A stretch of DNA of 7,710 bases from Allopontixanthobacter sp034376665 (GTDB lineage Bacteria; Pseudomonadota; Alphaproteobacteria; Sphingomonadales; Sphingomonadaceae), in assembly GCF_034376665.1 (NCBI RefSeq), contig NZ_JAXMJI010000006.1, positions 1 to 7,710 of the forward strand, in the 5' to 3' direction. Made by a program: the position numbers and the translations under genes. Below are positions 1 through 6,141 of the stretch, piece after piece. Numbering within the stretch: position 1 is the stretch's first letter; every line of letters starts with the position of its first letter. The notes below the pieces were generated by a model. That model ran no database searches, was not told where the DNA came from, and worked only from the letters and a program-made list of their open reading frames with translations.

Positions 1-131
1 CCCTTCACCAACAGCGGACGCCGCAGGGTTACCGCGGCATTGACGGCCACTTTCAAGTCCTCAGTGGCGATATAGGACTGGGTGCCGTCGAAACGGCCGA
101 TATCGGACTGGGCAGTAGTCTGTACGGTCAT
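1..131 (-). CDS. MoxR-family AAA+ ATPase, N-terminal fragment (cut by window edge)
   Basis: Only the first 43 codons are present; the gene continues beyond position 1. Read on the minus strand from the ATG at 131-129 the protein contains RFDGTQSYIATEDLKVAVNA followed by a segment ending RRPLLVKG. From memory this is the characteristic start of the MoxR-like ATPases of sphingomonads, in which the next residues form the Walker A loop (GEPGTGKT type); that loop lies outside the window. The start is supported by AAGGG (complement of 139-143) seven bases before the ATG. MoxR ATPases act as chaperone-like AAA+ proteins and are often paired with a von Willebrand factor A domain protein, which if present would be further left. 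Residues 8-11 and 18-21 (QSDI, QSYI) form a small internal echo. Family call is fairly secure; the specific substrate is unknown. Confidence 0.8.
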   Translation of the reverse strand, partial: MTVQTTAQSDIGRFDGTQSYIATEDLKVAVNAAVTLRRPLLVK

Positions 132-188
132 CGGTTTTCCCTTGAAACTTTCCGTGCGCGTTAAGTTACCCTGCGGTTTGGTGCAAGG

Positions 189-205
189 GTGTCACTGCAT
201 GACAC
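189..205. promoter_or_regulatory. Perfect inverted repeat in divergent intergenic region (candidate operator)
   Basis: GTGTCA (189-194) and TGACAC (200-205) are exact reverse complements separated by five bases (CTGCA). The dyad lies 57 bases before the MoxR-like start at 131 and 90 bases before the hydrolase-OsmC start at 296, inside the only divergent spacer of this size in the window. Such symmetry and spacing suit binding by a dimeric transcription factor, but I cannot assign a family to it. Promoter elements around it are weak: TTGAAA (235-240), 18 bases, then GAATAG (259-264) is a possible plus-strand promoter; on the minus strand only a TTGCAC (complement of 181-186) beside the dyad stands out, without a good -10. 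No other feature is evident in 132-295. Confidence 0.35.
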
Positions 206-295
206 ATCCATTGCCGAGACAAGCTGCGGGCAAATTGAAACTTTTGACGCCAGAAACCGAATAGCCAGTTACACCTGCACCCAAGGAGACTGCGA

Positions 296-1546
296 ATGCC
301 GACCGAGAGCCTGAAGATTACCACGACCCACGGGCATGAACTTTCGGGCTCGCTTGAATTGCCCACCGGGCTGGTGCGCGGGGCGGCATTATTTGCCCAT
401 TGCTTCACCTGTACCAAGCAATCGAAGGCGGCAACCGCAGTAACGCGTGCGTTGGCGCGGGAAGGAATTGCGTCGCTGCGGTTCGATTTCACCGGCCTCG
501 GCGCCAGCCAGGGCGAATTCGGCCGAGCCGGATTTGCCAGCGATGTGGAGGATCTGATCGTCTCCGCACAATATCTCGTCGATCGGTTTGATTGTCCGAT
601 TTTGTTGGTTGGGCATAGCCTGGGCGGAGCAGCTGTGCTGGCTGCGTCGGCCGGGCTGGGGCGCGGCAACATAGCAGCGGTGGCAACGATAGGCGCGCCT
701 TCCGACGTCCCGCACGTGCTGCACAATATCAAGGGTGACCTGGCGCAGATCGAGAAGGATGGCGAAGGTGAAGTTTCAATTGGCGGGCGCAAATTTCTGC
801 TGGGGCGGGAATTCCTCGAACAAACCCGCGAGGTTGATCTGCTGGCGATGATGGCAAAATTGCGCGTTCCTTTGATGATCATGCATTCGCCAACTGACTT
901 GATCGTGGGAATAGACCATGCCGGAAAACTGTTCGATGCGGCCAAACACCCCAAAAGCTTTGTCAGCCTTGCAGGCGCCGATCATTTGCTGCTGGACGAG
1001 AATGACGCGAATTTTGCCGCGCGGATGATCGCGGCGTGGGCGGCGCGATACATGCCGAACAAGGCGGCACCTGCCATGCCGGAAGAAGGCGTGATGGTGC
1101 ATACCGGCAATGGAAAATTCGGTACCGAGGTGCATACGCCGCGCCATCGCTTCGTCGCCGACGAGCCCGCCAGCTATGGCGGCGACGACAGCGGGTCGAC
1201 GCCTTACGACCTGTTATTGGCAGCGCTCGGCACCTGCACCGCCATGACAATGAAGATGTATGCCGATCGCAAACAATGGCCGTTCGAAGGAACGAGGGTG
1301 CATGTCACGCACCAGCGTAACCATGCGGAGGATTGCGATCATTGCGAGGATGACGGGGCGCAGGTTCAGGCGCTCTATCGCAGGATAGAATTGCTGGGCG
1401 ATGCCTTGAGCGACGATCAGCGCCAGAAGATCGTCGCCATTGCAGACAAATGCCCGGTACACCGGACTTTGGAGGGGCATTTGCATATTCATACCGAGGC
1501 GGTGGGCACAAGCGGTCGGGCGATCGACCCGATTGCTGCAAAATGA
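296..1546 (+). CDS. Bifunctional alpha/beta hydrolase / OsmC-family fusion protein
   Basis: A 416-residue two-domain protein with no signal peptide, so probably cytoplasmic. Residues 1 to about 253 form an alpha/beta hydrolase: nucleophile elbow GHSLGG with Ser108, acid Asp201 (HSPTD) and base His230 (GADH) make a complete triad. Residues about 270-400 form an OsmC/Ohr-like domain with the two expected redox cysteines, Cys314 (LGTCTAM) and Cys386 (KCPVHRTL). OsmC/Ohr enzymes are thiol peroxidases acting on organic hydroperoxides; the hydrolase half is expected to cleave esters or a related bond, substrate unknown. Two further cysteine pairs, Cys36/Cys39 (HCFTC) and Cys347/Cys350 (DCDHC), are notable. 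The ATG is preceded by AAGGAG (283-288) at seven bases, a strong ribosome binding site that fixes the start. It is divergent from the MoxR-like gene and convergent with parE, so is likely monocistronic. The fusion is a known protein architecture (an esterase, EstO of Pseudoalteromonas arctica, is one I recall); biological role is unresolved. Confidence 0.9.
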   Translation: MPTESLKITTTHGHELSGSLELPTGLVRGAALFAHCFTCTKQSKAATAVTRALAREGIASLRFDFTGLGASQGEFGRAGFASDVEDLIVSAQYLVDRFDCPILLVGHSLGGAAVLAASAGLGRGNIAAVATIGAPSDVPHVLHNIKGDLAQIEKDGEGEVSIGGRKFLLGREFLEQTREVDLLAMMAKLRVPLMIMHSPTDLIVGIDHAGKLFDAAKHPKSFVSLAGADHLLLDENDANFAARMIAAWAARYMPNKAAPAMPEEGVMVHTGNGKFGTEVHTPRHRFVADEPASYGGDDSGSTPYDLLLAALGTCTAMTMKMYADRKQWPFEGTRVHVTHQRNHAEDCDHCEDDGAQVQALYRRIELLGDALSDDQRQKIVAIADKCPVHRTLEGHLHIHTEAVGTSGRAIDPIAAK

Positions 1547-1559
1547 CCGGTGCCTCGAC

Positions 1560-1579
1560 GGGCTTTTAATGCAAAGCCT
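1560..1579. terminator. Small hairpin between convergent genes (possible bidirectional terminator)
   Basis: GGCTTT (1561-1566) and AAAGCC (1573-1578) form a perfect 6-bp stem with a six-base loop TAATGC, extendable by a G-U pair. It sits in the 35-bp gap between the stop codons of the hydrolase-OsmC gene and parE, where a shared terminator would be expected. No T-run follows the stem on either strand, so it does not fit a standard intrinsic terminator; its stem is also short. Confidence 0.3.
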
Positions 1580-1581
1580 GC

Positions 1582-3573
1582 CTAGGCGTCGATCATGTCC
1601 CGGTCGAGCTCGCCCGCCCGGTTCTGGATGAAATTGAACCGGTGTTCTGGGTTGCGGCCCATCAATTGGTCGACCAGTTCCTTCACCGCCGCGCGCTGTT
1701 CGAATTCGGGCGGGATGGTGATCCGGATCAGGTTGCGCGTAGCGGGGTCCATGGTGGTTTCGCGCAGCTGTTGGGGGTTCATTTCGCCGAGGCCCTTGAA
1801 CCGGCCCACCTCGACCTTTTTCCCCTTGAAAACGGTGGCTTCCAGTTCTGCGCGGTGGAGGTCGTCGCGGGCGTAGCGGCTTTCCTTGCCAGCAGTCAGG
1901 CGGTAAAGCGGCGGCTGCGCCAGATAGAGATGCCCCTTGCGCACCAGATCGGGCATTTCCTGGAAAAAGAACGTCATCAGTAGTGTGGCGATATGCGCGC
2001 CGTCGACGTCGGCGTCGGTCATGATCACGATCCGGTCGTAACGCAGATTGTCCGCGTCGCAGTCCTTCCGGGTGCCGCAGCCCAGCGCCAGCGTCAGATC
2101 GGCGATTTCGCTGTTGGCGCGGATCTTGTCCATCGTGGCGCTGGCGACATTGAGGATCTTGCCGCGGATCGGCAGGATTGCCTGCGTCTTGCGGTTGCGC
2201 GCCTGCTTCGCGCTGCCGCCGGCGGAATCGCCTTCGACGATGAACAACTCGGTTTCACCCTTGCCGTCGCCCGAACAATCGGTCAGCTTGCCCGGCAGGC
2301 GCAGCTTCTTGGAGTTCGTCGCGGTCTTGCGTTTGATGTCGCGTTCCTGCTTGCGGCGCAGGCGCTCGTCCATCCGCTCCATCACTTCGCCAAGCAGCGC
2401 CTTGCCGCGCTCCATATTGTCGGACAGGAAATGGTCGAAATGGTCGCGCATGGCGTTTTCGACCAGGCGCGCCGCTTCGGGGCTGGTGAGCCGGTCCTTG
2501 GTCTGACTCTGGAACTGCGGATCGCGGATGAATACCGACAGCATCATCTCGCCGCCGGTCATGACGTCATCGGCGGTGATGTCCTTGGCCTTTTTCTGGC
2601 CGATCAATTCGCCGAATGCGCGCAGCCCTTTGGTCAGCGCCCCGCGCAGTCCCTGTTCGTGGGTGCCGCCATCGGGCGTGGGCACGGTATTGCAGTACCA
2701 GCTGAACGAACCGTCGGAATACAGCGGCCAGGCGATCGCCCATTCGGCGCGACCCATGATATCGCCCGCATCGTTGGCAGGAAATTCCTGGCTGCCGGTG
2801 AAGGGCTGCGCGGTGACGCATTCGCGGGTGCCGATCTGCTCCGCCAGATGATCGGACAGCCCCCCGGGAAATTTGAAGGTCGCTTCGGCCGGGACATCGT
2901 CGCCGACCAGAGAAGCGGCGCATTTCCAGCGGATTTCGACTCCGGCGAACAGATAGGCCTTGGACCGGGCGAGCTTGAACAACCGCTTGGGCGTGAACTG
3001 CCGGTCGCCGAAAATCTCGGTGTCGGGGGTGAAGCTGACTGTGGTGCCGCGGCGGTTCGGTGTCGGTCCCAGTTTCTCGATCGGGCCAAGCGTCAGACCG
3101 CGCGCGAAATTCTGCGCGTAAAGCTGCCGGTCACGCGCCACCTCCACCCGTGTGTCGGACGACAGCGCGTTGACCACGCTGACCCCGACACCGTGCAGGC
3201 CGCCGCTGGTAGCGTAGGCCTTGCCGGAGAATTTTCCGCCCGAATGCAGGGTCGACAGGATCACTTCCAGCGTCGATTTGCCCGGATATTTGGGATGTTC
3301 CTCGACCGGAATCCCGCGGCCGTTGTCCGACACACTGAGACGGTTGCCTTCCTCCAGCGAGACCTCGATGCGGGTGGCGTGGCCGGCGACCGCTTCGTCC
3401 ATCGCGTTGTCGATGACTTCGGCGGCGAGGTGATGCAGCGCGCGCTCGTCCGTTCCGCCGATATACATCCCCGGGCGGCGGCGAACCGGCTCCAGCCCTT
3501 CCAGCACTTCGATTGATGATGCATTGTAATCGCCGCTGGACGCGGGTGTACCGTCAAAAAGATCGTCAGTCAT
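1582..3573 (-). CDS. parE: DNA topoisomerase IV subunit B (ParE)
   Basis: A complete 663-residue type IIA topoisomerase ATPase subunit, which with ParC decatenates daughter chromosomes. The GHKL ATPase domain shows EVIDNAMDE (52-60, Glu52 and Asn56), SDNGRGIP (82-89) and GGLHGVGVSVVNAL (124-137); the transducer domain follows, with DGGTHEQGL at 301-309. The TOPRIM domain has EGDSAGG (447-453) and DADVDGAHI (520-528), giving the acidic metal-binding residues Glu447, Asp520 and Asp522. PLYR (555-558) and RFKGLGEM (591-598) are also present. The length, the YIGGTDERALHHL motif and absence of the large C-terminal insertion of Gram-negative GyrB favour ParE over GyrB. I chose ATG 3573-3571 over the in-frame TTG at 3603-3601, because homologues begin near MTDDLFD and a promoter -10 element overlaps the extension. 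There is no Shine-Dalgarno before either start. The upstream co-directional gene is the lpoA-like lipoprotein, 57 bp away. Confidence 0.97.
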   Translation of the reverse strand: MTDDLFDGTPASSGDYNASSIEVLEGLEPVRRRPGMYIGGTDERALHHLAAEVIDNAMDEAVAGHATRIEVSLEEGNRLSVSDNGRGIPVEEHPKYPGKSTLEVILSTLHSGGKFSGKAYATSGGLHGVGVSVVNALSSDTRVEVARDRQLYAQNFARGLTLGPIEKLGPTPNRRGTTVSFTPDTEIFGDRQFTPKRLFKLARSKAYLFAGVEIRWKCAASLVGDDVPAEATFKFPGGLSDHLAEQIGTRECVTAQPFTGSQEFPANDAGDIMGRAEWAIAWPLYSDGSFSWYCNTVPTPDGGTHEQGLRGALTKGLRAFGELIGQKKAKDITADDVMTGGEMMLSVFIRDPQFQSQTKDRLTSPEAARLVENAMRDHFDHFLSDNMERGKALLGEVMERMDERLRRKQERDIKRKTATNSKKLRLPGKLTDCSGDGKGETELFIVEGDSAGGSAKQARNRKTQAILPIRGKILNVASATMDKIRANSEIADLTLALGCGTRKDCDADNLRYDRIVIMTDADVDGAHIATLLMTFFFQEMPDLVRKGHLYLAQPPLYRLTAGKESRYARDDLHRAELEATVFKGKKVEVGRFKGLGEMNPQQLRETTMDPATRNLIRITIPPEFEQRAAVKELVDQLMGRNPEHRFNFIQNRAGELDRDMIDA

Positions 3574-3581
3574 GGGCGGGG

Positions 3582-3610
3582 CTATAAGCGCCGCCGCGCG
3601 CAACCGACAA
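3582..3610 (-). promoter_or_regulatory. Candidate parE promoter predicting a leaderless mRNA
   Basis: On the minus strand TTGTCG (complement of 3605-3610) is followed after exactly 17 bases by TTATAG (complement of 3582-3587), a good sigma-70-type pair at optimal spacing. Only eight bases separate the -10 from the parE ATG at 3573, so transcription would be expected to start at or within a base or two of the A of ATG. This fits with the lack of any Shine-Dalgarno in the GC-rich bases before the start. The promoter lies in the gap after the lpoA-like stop codon. Inference from motif and spacing only. Confidence 0.5.
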
Positions 3611-3630
3611 GCAGCGCTGAAAGTTTATCG

Positions 3631-4797
3631 TCAGTCGCCGAAGGTGGCGGGCGCAGGCGATACCACGACAATATCGCCGTCACGCACCTCGCGCACTTCC
3701 ATTGACCGTTCGATCACGCCGGACCGCTGGAACCGGAAGGGTCCGTCCAGGCCGATGAAACCGCCCGAATCCCGCAAGGCTGCGACGGGGAAACTGCGTC
3801 CGACCCGCCAGTCCTTGGCGATGTTGAGCGTCAGCAGCACGCTGTCATATCCCAAGGTCGCAATCCGGTAGGGCTGCGCGCCGAAGCGGGTTGAATAGCT
3901 ATCCGCGAACCGTTTGAAACGGGCATCGGATACCGCCGAAAACAGCGACCCGCGCATCGCCGACGTGCGGGTCAGGCCCGCCTCTCCGCTCCACAATTCG
4001 GTACCGAGCAGCAGCGCCTCGCCCCGGCCACCGGGCTTGAGTTCGCCTGCCGCCAGAGCCGCCAGACGCGATCCGTCCGCGATCAGCACAGTGTCATAAC
4101 CTCCGCGGGCCTTCAGCCGCTGGGCGGCGCTGACAATCGAGGTGTTGCCGCGGTTGTAGCGTTCGGTTGTGACAACCTTGCCGCCATTCGCCTGTACCGC
4201 GCTGTTCAACGCCTGTTCGGCGCGCTGGCCATATTCGCCGTCCGGGATGATGGCCGCGAAGTTCGAGCGCCCGTTCTGGCGCGCGTAATTGACCGAACGG
4301 GTGATCGACTGGCCGGGGATATGCCCCATGACAAAGGTGTCGGCAGAGGCGACGCTGACATCATTGGAGAAGGAGATCATCGGAACTTTTGCGGGCCTGG
4401 CTTCCGCCACAATCGCCGGCACATTGTCTGCCAGCAGGGGGCCGAGTATCAGCTTGTTGCCATCGGCGATTGCCCGCGCCGCAGCGTTTCTGGCCCCGGT
4501 CGCGGTGTCATACGTGGTGATCCGCAGGTTCGACGCATTGGTGTCCAGCAAGGCCATCGTGGCCGCGTTGGCGATGGCGGTGCCAACCGCGCCATTGTCA
4601 CCGCTCATTGGCACTAGCAGCGCGATCCGGTGGCGGGTGTCGTCCGAAGGCAGGGCCGTCTCGCTCGGCATCGGCGTTGGAGTGGTGCCGGGCGAGGGGC
4701 CTGGCCGAGTGGTTTTGGGAACGATTTGGCACCCTGCCAGAACCACCGTTGCCACCGTGACGATCAGCGCGCGCCGATCCAGTTTCATGCGCTTCAT
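3631..4797 (-). CDS. LpoA-like periplasmic-binding-fold lipoprotein (penicillin-binding protein activator family)
   Basis: A 388-residue exported lipoprotein. Residues 1-23 are a lipoprotein signal peptide: basic MKRMKLDRR, hydrophobic core, then lipobox VLAGC with Cys23 as the lipidated residue. A Pro/Thr/Ser-rich linker spans about 27-50, and a type I periplasmic-binding fold runs from about 56 (RIALLVPMSG) to 378, ending with GFIGLDGPFRFQ (346-357) and EVREVRDGDIVVV. In E. coli, LpoA (about 680 residues) activates PBP1A from the outer membrane using an N-terminal TPR domain plus this kind of C-terminal domain; here the TPR part is absent. The divergent rsmI and nearby yraN reproduce the E. 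coli lpoA neighbourhood, which favours this family over a plain amino-acid-binding protein; no ABC transporter genes adjoin it. ATG 4797 is preferred because GGAG (complement of 4806-4809) precedes it by eight bases; ATG 4788 is a weaker alternative. PBP activation is not demonstrated for this form. Confidence 0.82.
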   Translation of the reverse strand: MKRMKLDRRALIVTVATVVLAGCQIVPKTTRPGPSPGTTPTPMPSETALPSDDTRHRIALLVPMSGDNGAVGTAIANAATMALLDTNASNLRITTYDTATGARNAAARAIADGNKLILGPLLADNVPAIVAEARPAKVPMISFSNDVSVASADTFVMGHIPGQSITRSVNYARQNGRSNFAAIIPDGEYGQRAEQALNSAVQANGGKVVTTERYNRGNTSIVSAAQRLKARGGYDTVLIADGSRLAALAAGELKPGGRGEALLLGTELWSGEAGLTRTSAMRGSLFSAVSDARFKRFADSYSTRFGAQPYRIATLGYDSVLLTLNIAKDWRVGRSFPVAALRDSGGFIGLDGPFRFQRSGVIERSMEVREVRDGDIVVVSPAPATFGD

Positions 4798-4824
4798 GCT
4801 TGCCGCTCCGTACCTTGCTGGTCC

Positions 4825-5685
4825 ATGAGTGCCCGCGTGAACCGCGAAACTCAATTCGAACCCTTATCAGCCGGGCTCTATATAGTCGCCACCCCGATTG
4901 GCAATCTTACCGATATAACAATGCGGGCAGTCGATGTTCTGGCGCGGTGCGACGGGATTGCCTGCGAAGATACGCGGGTTACGGGCAAATTGCTGAAGCA
5001 TCTGGGGATCAGCAAACCTTTGTGGCGCTACAACGATCACAGCGAAGCCCGCGACCGTGCCCGGCTGGTGGAACGGATGCAATCGGAAGCGGTGGTGCTG
5101 GTCAGCGACGCCGGAACACCGCTTGTTTCGGACCCGGGCTTCCGGCTGGTGCGCGACGCGCGGGAAGCGGGAGTCGTGATAACCAGCCTGCCGGGTGCCT
5201 GCGCACTCATCACCGCGCTGACGCTGTCGGGCCTGCCCAACGACCGGTTTCTGTTCGCAGGCTTCCTGCCGGTCAAGGACAAGGCGCGGCGGGATATGCT
5301 GGCCGATGTGGCGGATGTTGCGGCCACGCTGGTCTTCTATGAAACCGGGCCGCGATTGGTAAAATCCCTGACCGCGATCGATGAAATCATGCCGGGCCGC
5401 GAGGTTTCCGTGGCGCGCGAGCTGACCAAGATGTTTGAGGAATGCCGGACTGCCTTACCGGCAGAGCTGTCGGCACATTACACGGCGAATTCGCCAAAGG
5501 GAGAGATTGTGCTGCTGGTCGCTCCGCCTGTGGAGGCAATTTTCGATATCGGCGATGCCGATGCCCTATTGGTGGACGCGCTGAATACCATGAAAGCCAG
5601 TCAAGCGGCGGCGCAGGTGGCGAAGGCGACCGGACTTGACCGCAAAATGCTGTATGCCCGCGCGATGGAACTGAGGGGGCAGTGA
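4825..5685 (+). CDS. rsmI: 16S rRNA (cytidine(1402)-2'-O)-methyltransferase RsmI
   Basis: A 286-residue SAM-dependent methyltransferase of the tetrapyrrole-methylase fold that 2'-O-methylates C1402 in the decoding centre of 16S rRNA, alongside RsmH. Family motifs are intact: LYIVATPIGNLTDIT (18-32), CEDTR (47-51), VSDAGTPLVSDPG (93-105), PGACA (123-127), FAGFLP (144-149), ARELTKMFEE (197-206) and KGEIVLLV (225-232). Length equals that of the E. coli enzyme. I chose ATG 4825 because it gives the normal short lead-in to the LYIVATPIGN strand; an open frame continues upstream but lies opposite the lipoprotein gene's 5' end. No clear Shine-Dalgarno precedes this ATG. The start is only 27 bp from the divergent lpoA-like start. 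The stop codon overlaps the start of yraN, indicating co-translation. Confidence 0.95.
   Translation: MSARVNRETQFEPLSAGLYIVATPIGNLTDITMRAVDVLARCDGIACEDTRVTGKLLKHLGISKPLWRYNDHSEARDRARLVERMQSEAVVLVSDAGTPLVSDPGFRLVRDAREAGVVITSLPGACALITALTLSGLPNDRFLFAGFLPVKDKARRDMLADVADVAATLVFYETGPRLVKSLTAIDEIMPGREVSVARELTKMFEECRTALPAELSAHYTANSPKGEIVLLVAPPVEAIFDIGDADALLVDALNTMKASQAAAQVAKATGLDRKMLYARAMELRGQ
4877..4904 (-). promoter_or_regulatory. Candidate promoter of the lpoA-like gene, inside rsmI
   Basis: On the minus strand TTGCCA (complement of 4899-4904) is followed after 16 bases by TATAGA (complement of 4877-4882), in an AT-rich patch at codons for LYIVAT of rsmI. It would give the lpoA-like transcript a leader of roughly 70 bases, antisense to the rsmI start. 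The 27-bp gap between the two divergent genes is too small to hold a full promoter for both, so placement within a coding region is expected for at least one. Motif match only; the AT-rich patch could simply reflect the coded residues. Confidence 0.3.
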
Positions 5686-6032
5686 GGCGCCAACGGGCAG
5701 AAAGCGCCGGACGCGAAGGCGAACGGCAGGCCGCGCTTTACCTTCAGCTGAGGGGCTGGCGCATCCTGGAACGCCGCCGAAAGACCCCTCTCGGCGAAAT
5801 CGATCTCATTGCAAAGCGTGGCCGCCTGATTGCGTTTGTGGAAGTCAAATGGCGCAGGACCGCCGCTGAACTGGATATCGCCATCGATGAATACCGCTTG
5901 CGGCGCGTGGCGGCGGCGGTCGAGGCGGTGGCTCATGAATATGCGACCAATGGTGAGGATATCAGGATCGACGTGCTGCTCCTTGCGCCGCGCTGCTTAC
6001 CGCGCCACATCGTGAACGCCTGGCAGCCATGA
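5682..6032 (+). CDS. yraN: YraN/UPF0102 family putative endonuclease
   Basis: A 116-residue protein of the UPF0102 (COG0792) family, annotated from fold similarity as a Holliday-junction-resolvase-like nuclease; its cellular role is not established. It starts with GREGE (10-14) and carries the nuclease core GEIDLIA (38-44) plus FVEVKWR (52-58), giving Glu39, Asp41, Glu54 and Lys56 as the likely PD-(D/E)xK active site, then RIDV (95-98). Length is normal for the family. Translation begins at a GTG (5682-5684) overlapping the rsmI stop TGA by the four bases GTGA, with a purine-rich GAGGGGG (5673-5679) just before it, so translation is probably coupled to rsmI. The rsmI-yraN association matches the E. 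coli yraL-yraM-yraN region. Confidence 0.9.
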   Translation: MRRQRAESAGREGERQAALYLQLRGWRILERRRKTPLGEIDLIAKRGRLIAFVEVKWRRTAAELDIAIDEYRLRRVAAAVEAVAHEYATNGEDIRIDVLLLAPRCLPRHIVNAWQP

Positions 6033-6058
6033 GGGTGACGCCCGTCGCTCGACTCAGT

Positions 6059-6087
6059 TTGCCATGAACGGCTAGCCAGTCTGTAAA
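6059..6087 (+). promoter_or_regulatory. Candidate gshB promoter
   Basis: TTGCCA (6059-6064), a 17-base spacer, then TGTAAA (6082-6087) lie in the 109-bp spacer between yraN and gshB, giving a predicted leader of about 50 bases. The -35 matches consensus at five of six positions and the -10 at four. A GANTC site (GACTC, 6051-6055), the CcrM methylation target in many alphaproteobacteria, lies just upstream, and the spacer contains the 8-bp palindrome GGCTAGCC (6070-6077). No terminator is visible after yraN, so read-through from rsmI-yraN is also possible. Confidence 0.4.
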
Positions 6088-6141
6088 TTTCCGTTGGTGT
6101 CGGGCGTAGCCTGGACACATGAAAATCGAAGGTAAGTTGAA

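Noticed and set aside
166..954. 262-codon minus-strand frame opposite the hydrolase domain
   Set aside because: It overlaps a gene with an intact catalytic triad and strong ribosome site, and its Ser/Arg/Pro-rich translation resembles no family I know.
1993..3516. 507-codon open frame on the plus strand, opposite parE
   Set aside because: It lies wholly antisense to a clearly real, motif-complete parE. The translation is low-complexity Ala/Gly/Arg/Val-rich with no recognisable family motif, as expected of GC-rich shadow frames.
3601..3603. TTG as an alternative parE start
   Set aside because: It adds ten residues overlapping the predicted -10 element, has no ribosome site, and homologues begin near the ATG at 3573.
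4630..4824. Upstream in-frame extension of rsmI by 65 codons
   Set aside because: It is antisense to the start of the lpoA-like gene. Its Arg/His/Trp-rich sequence is unlike RsmI, which is already full length from ATG 4825.
6038..6107. Complementary arms ACGCCCG (6038-6044) and CGGGCGT (6101-6107) in the yraN-gshB spacer
   Set aside because: Seven-base arms separated by 56 bases are likely by chance in GC-rich DNA, and the first arm lies upstream of the predicted gshB transcript start.
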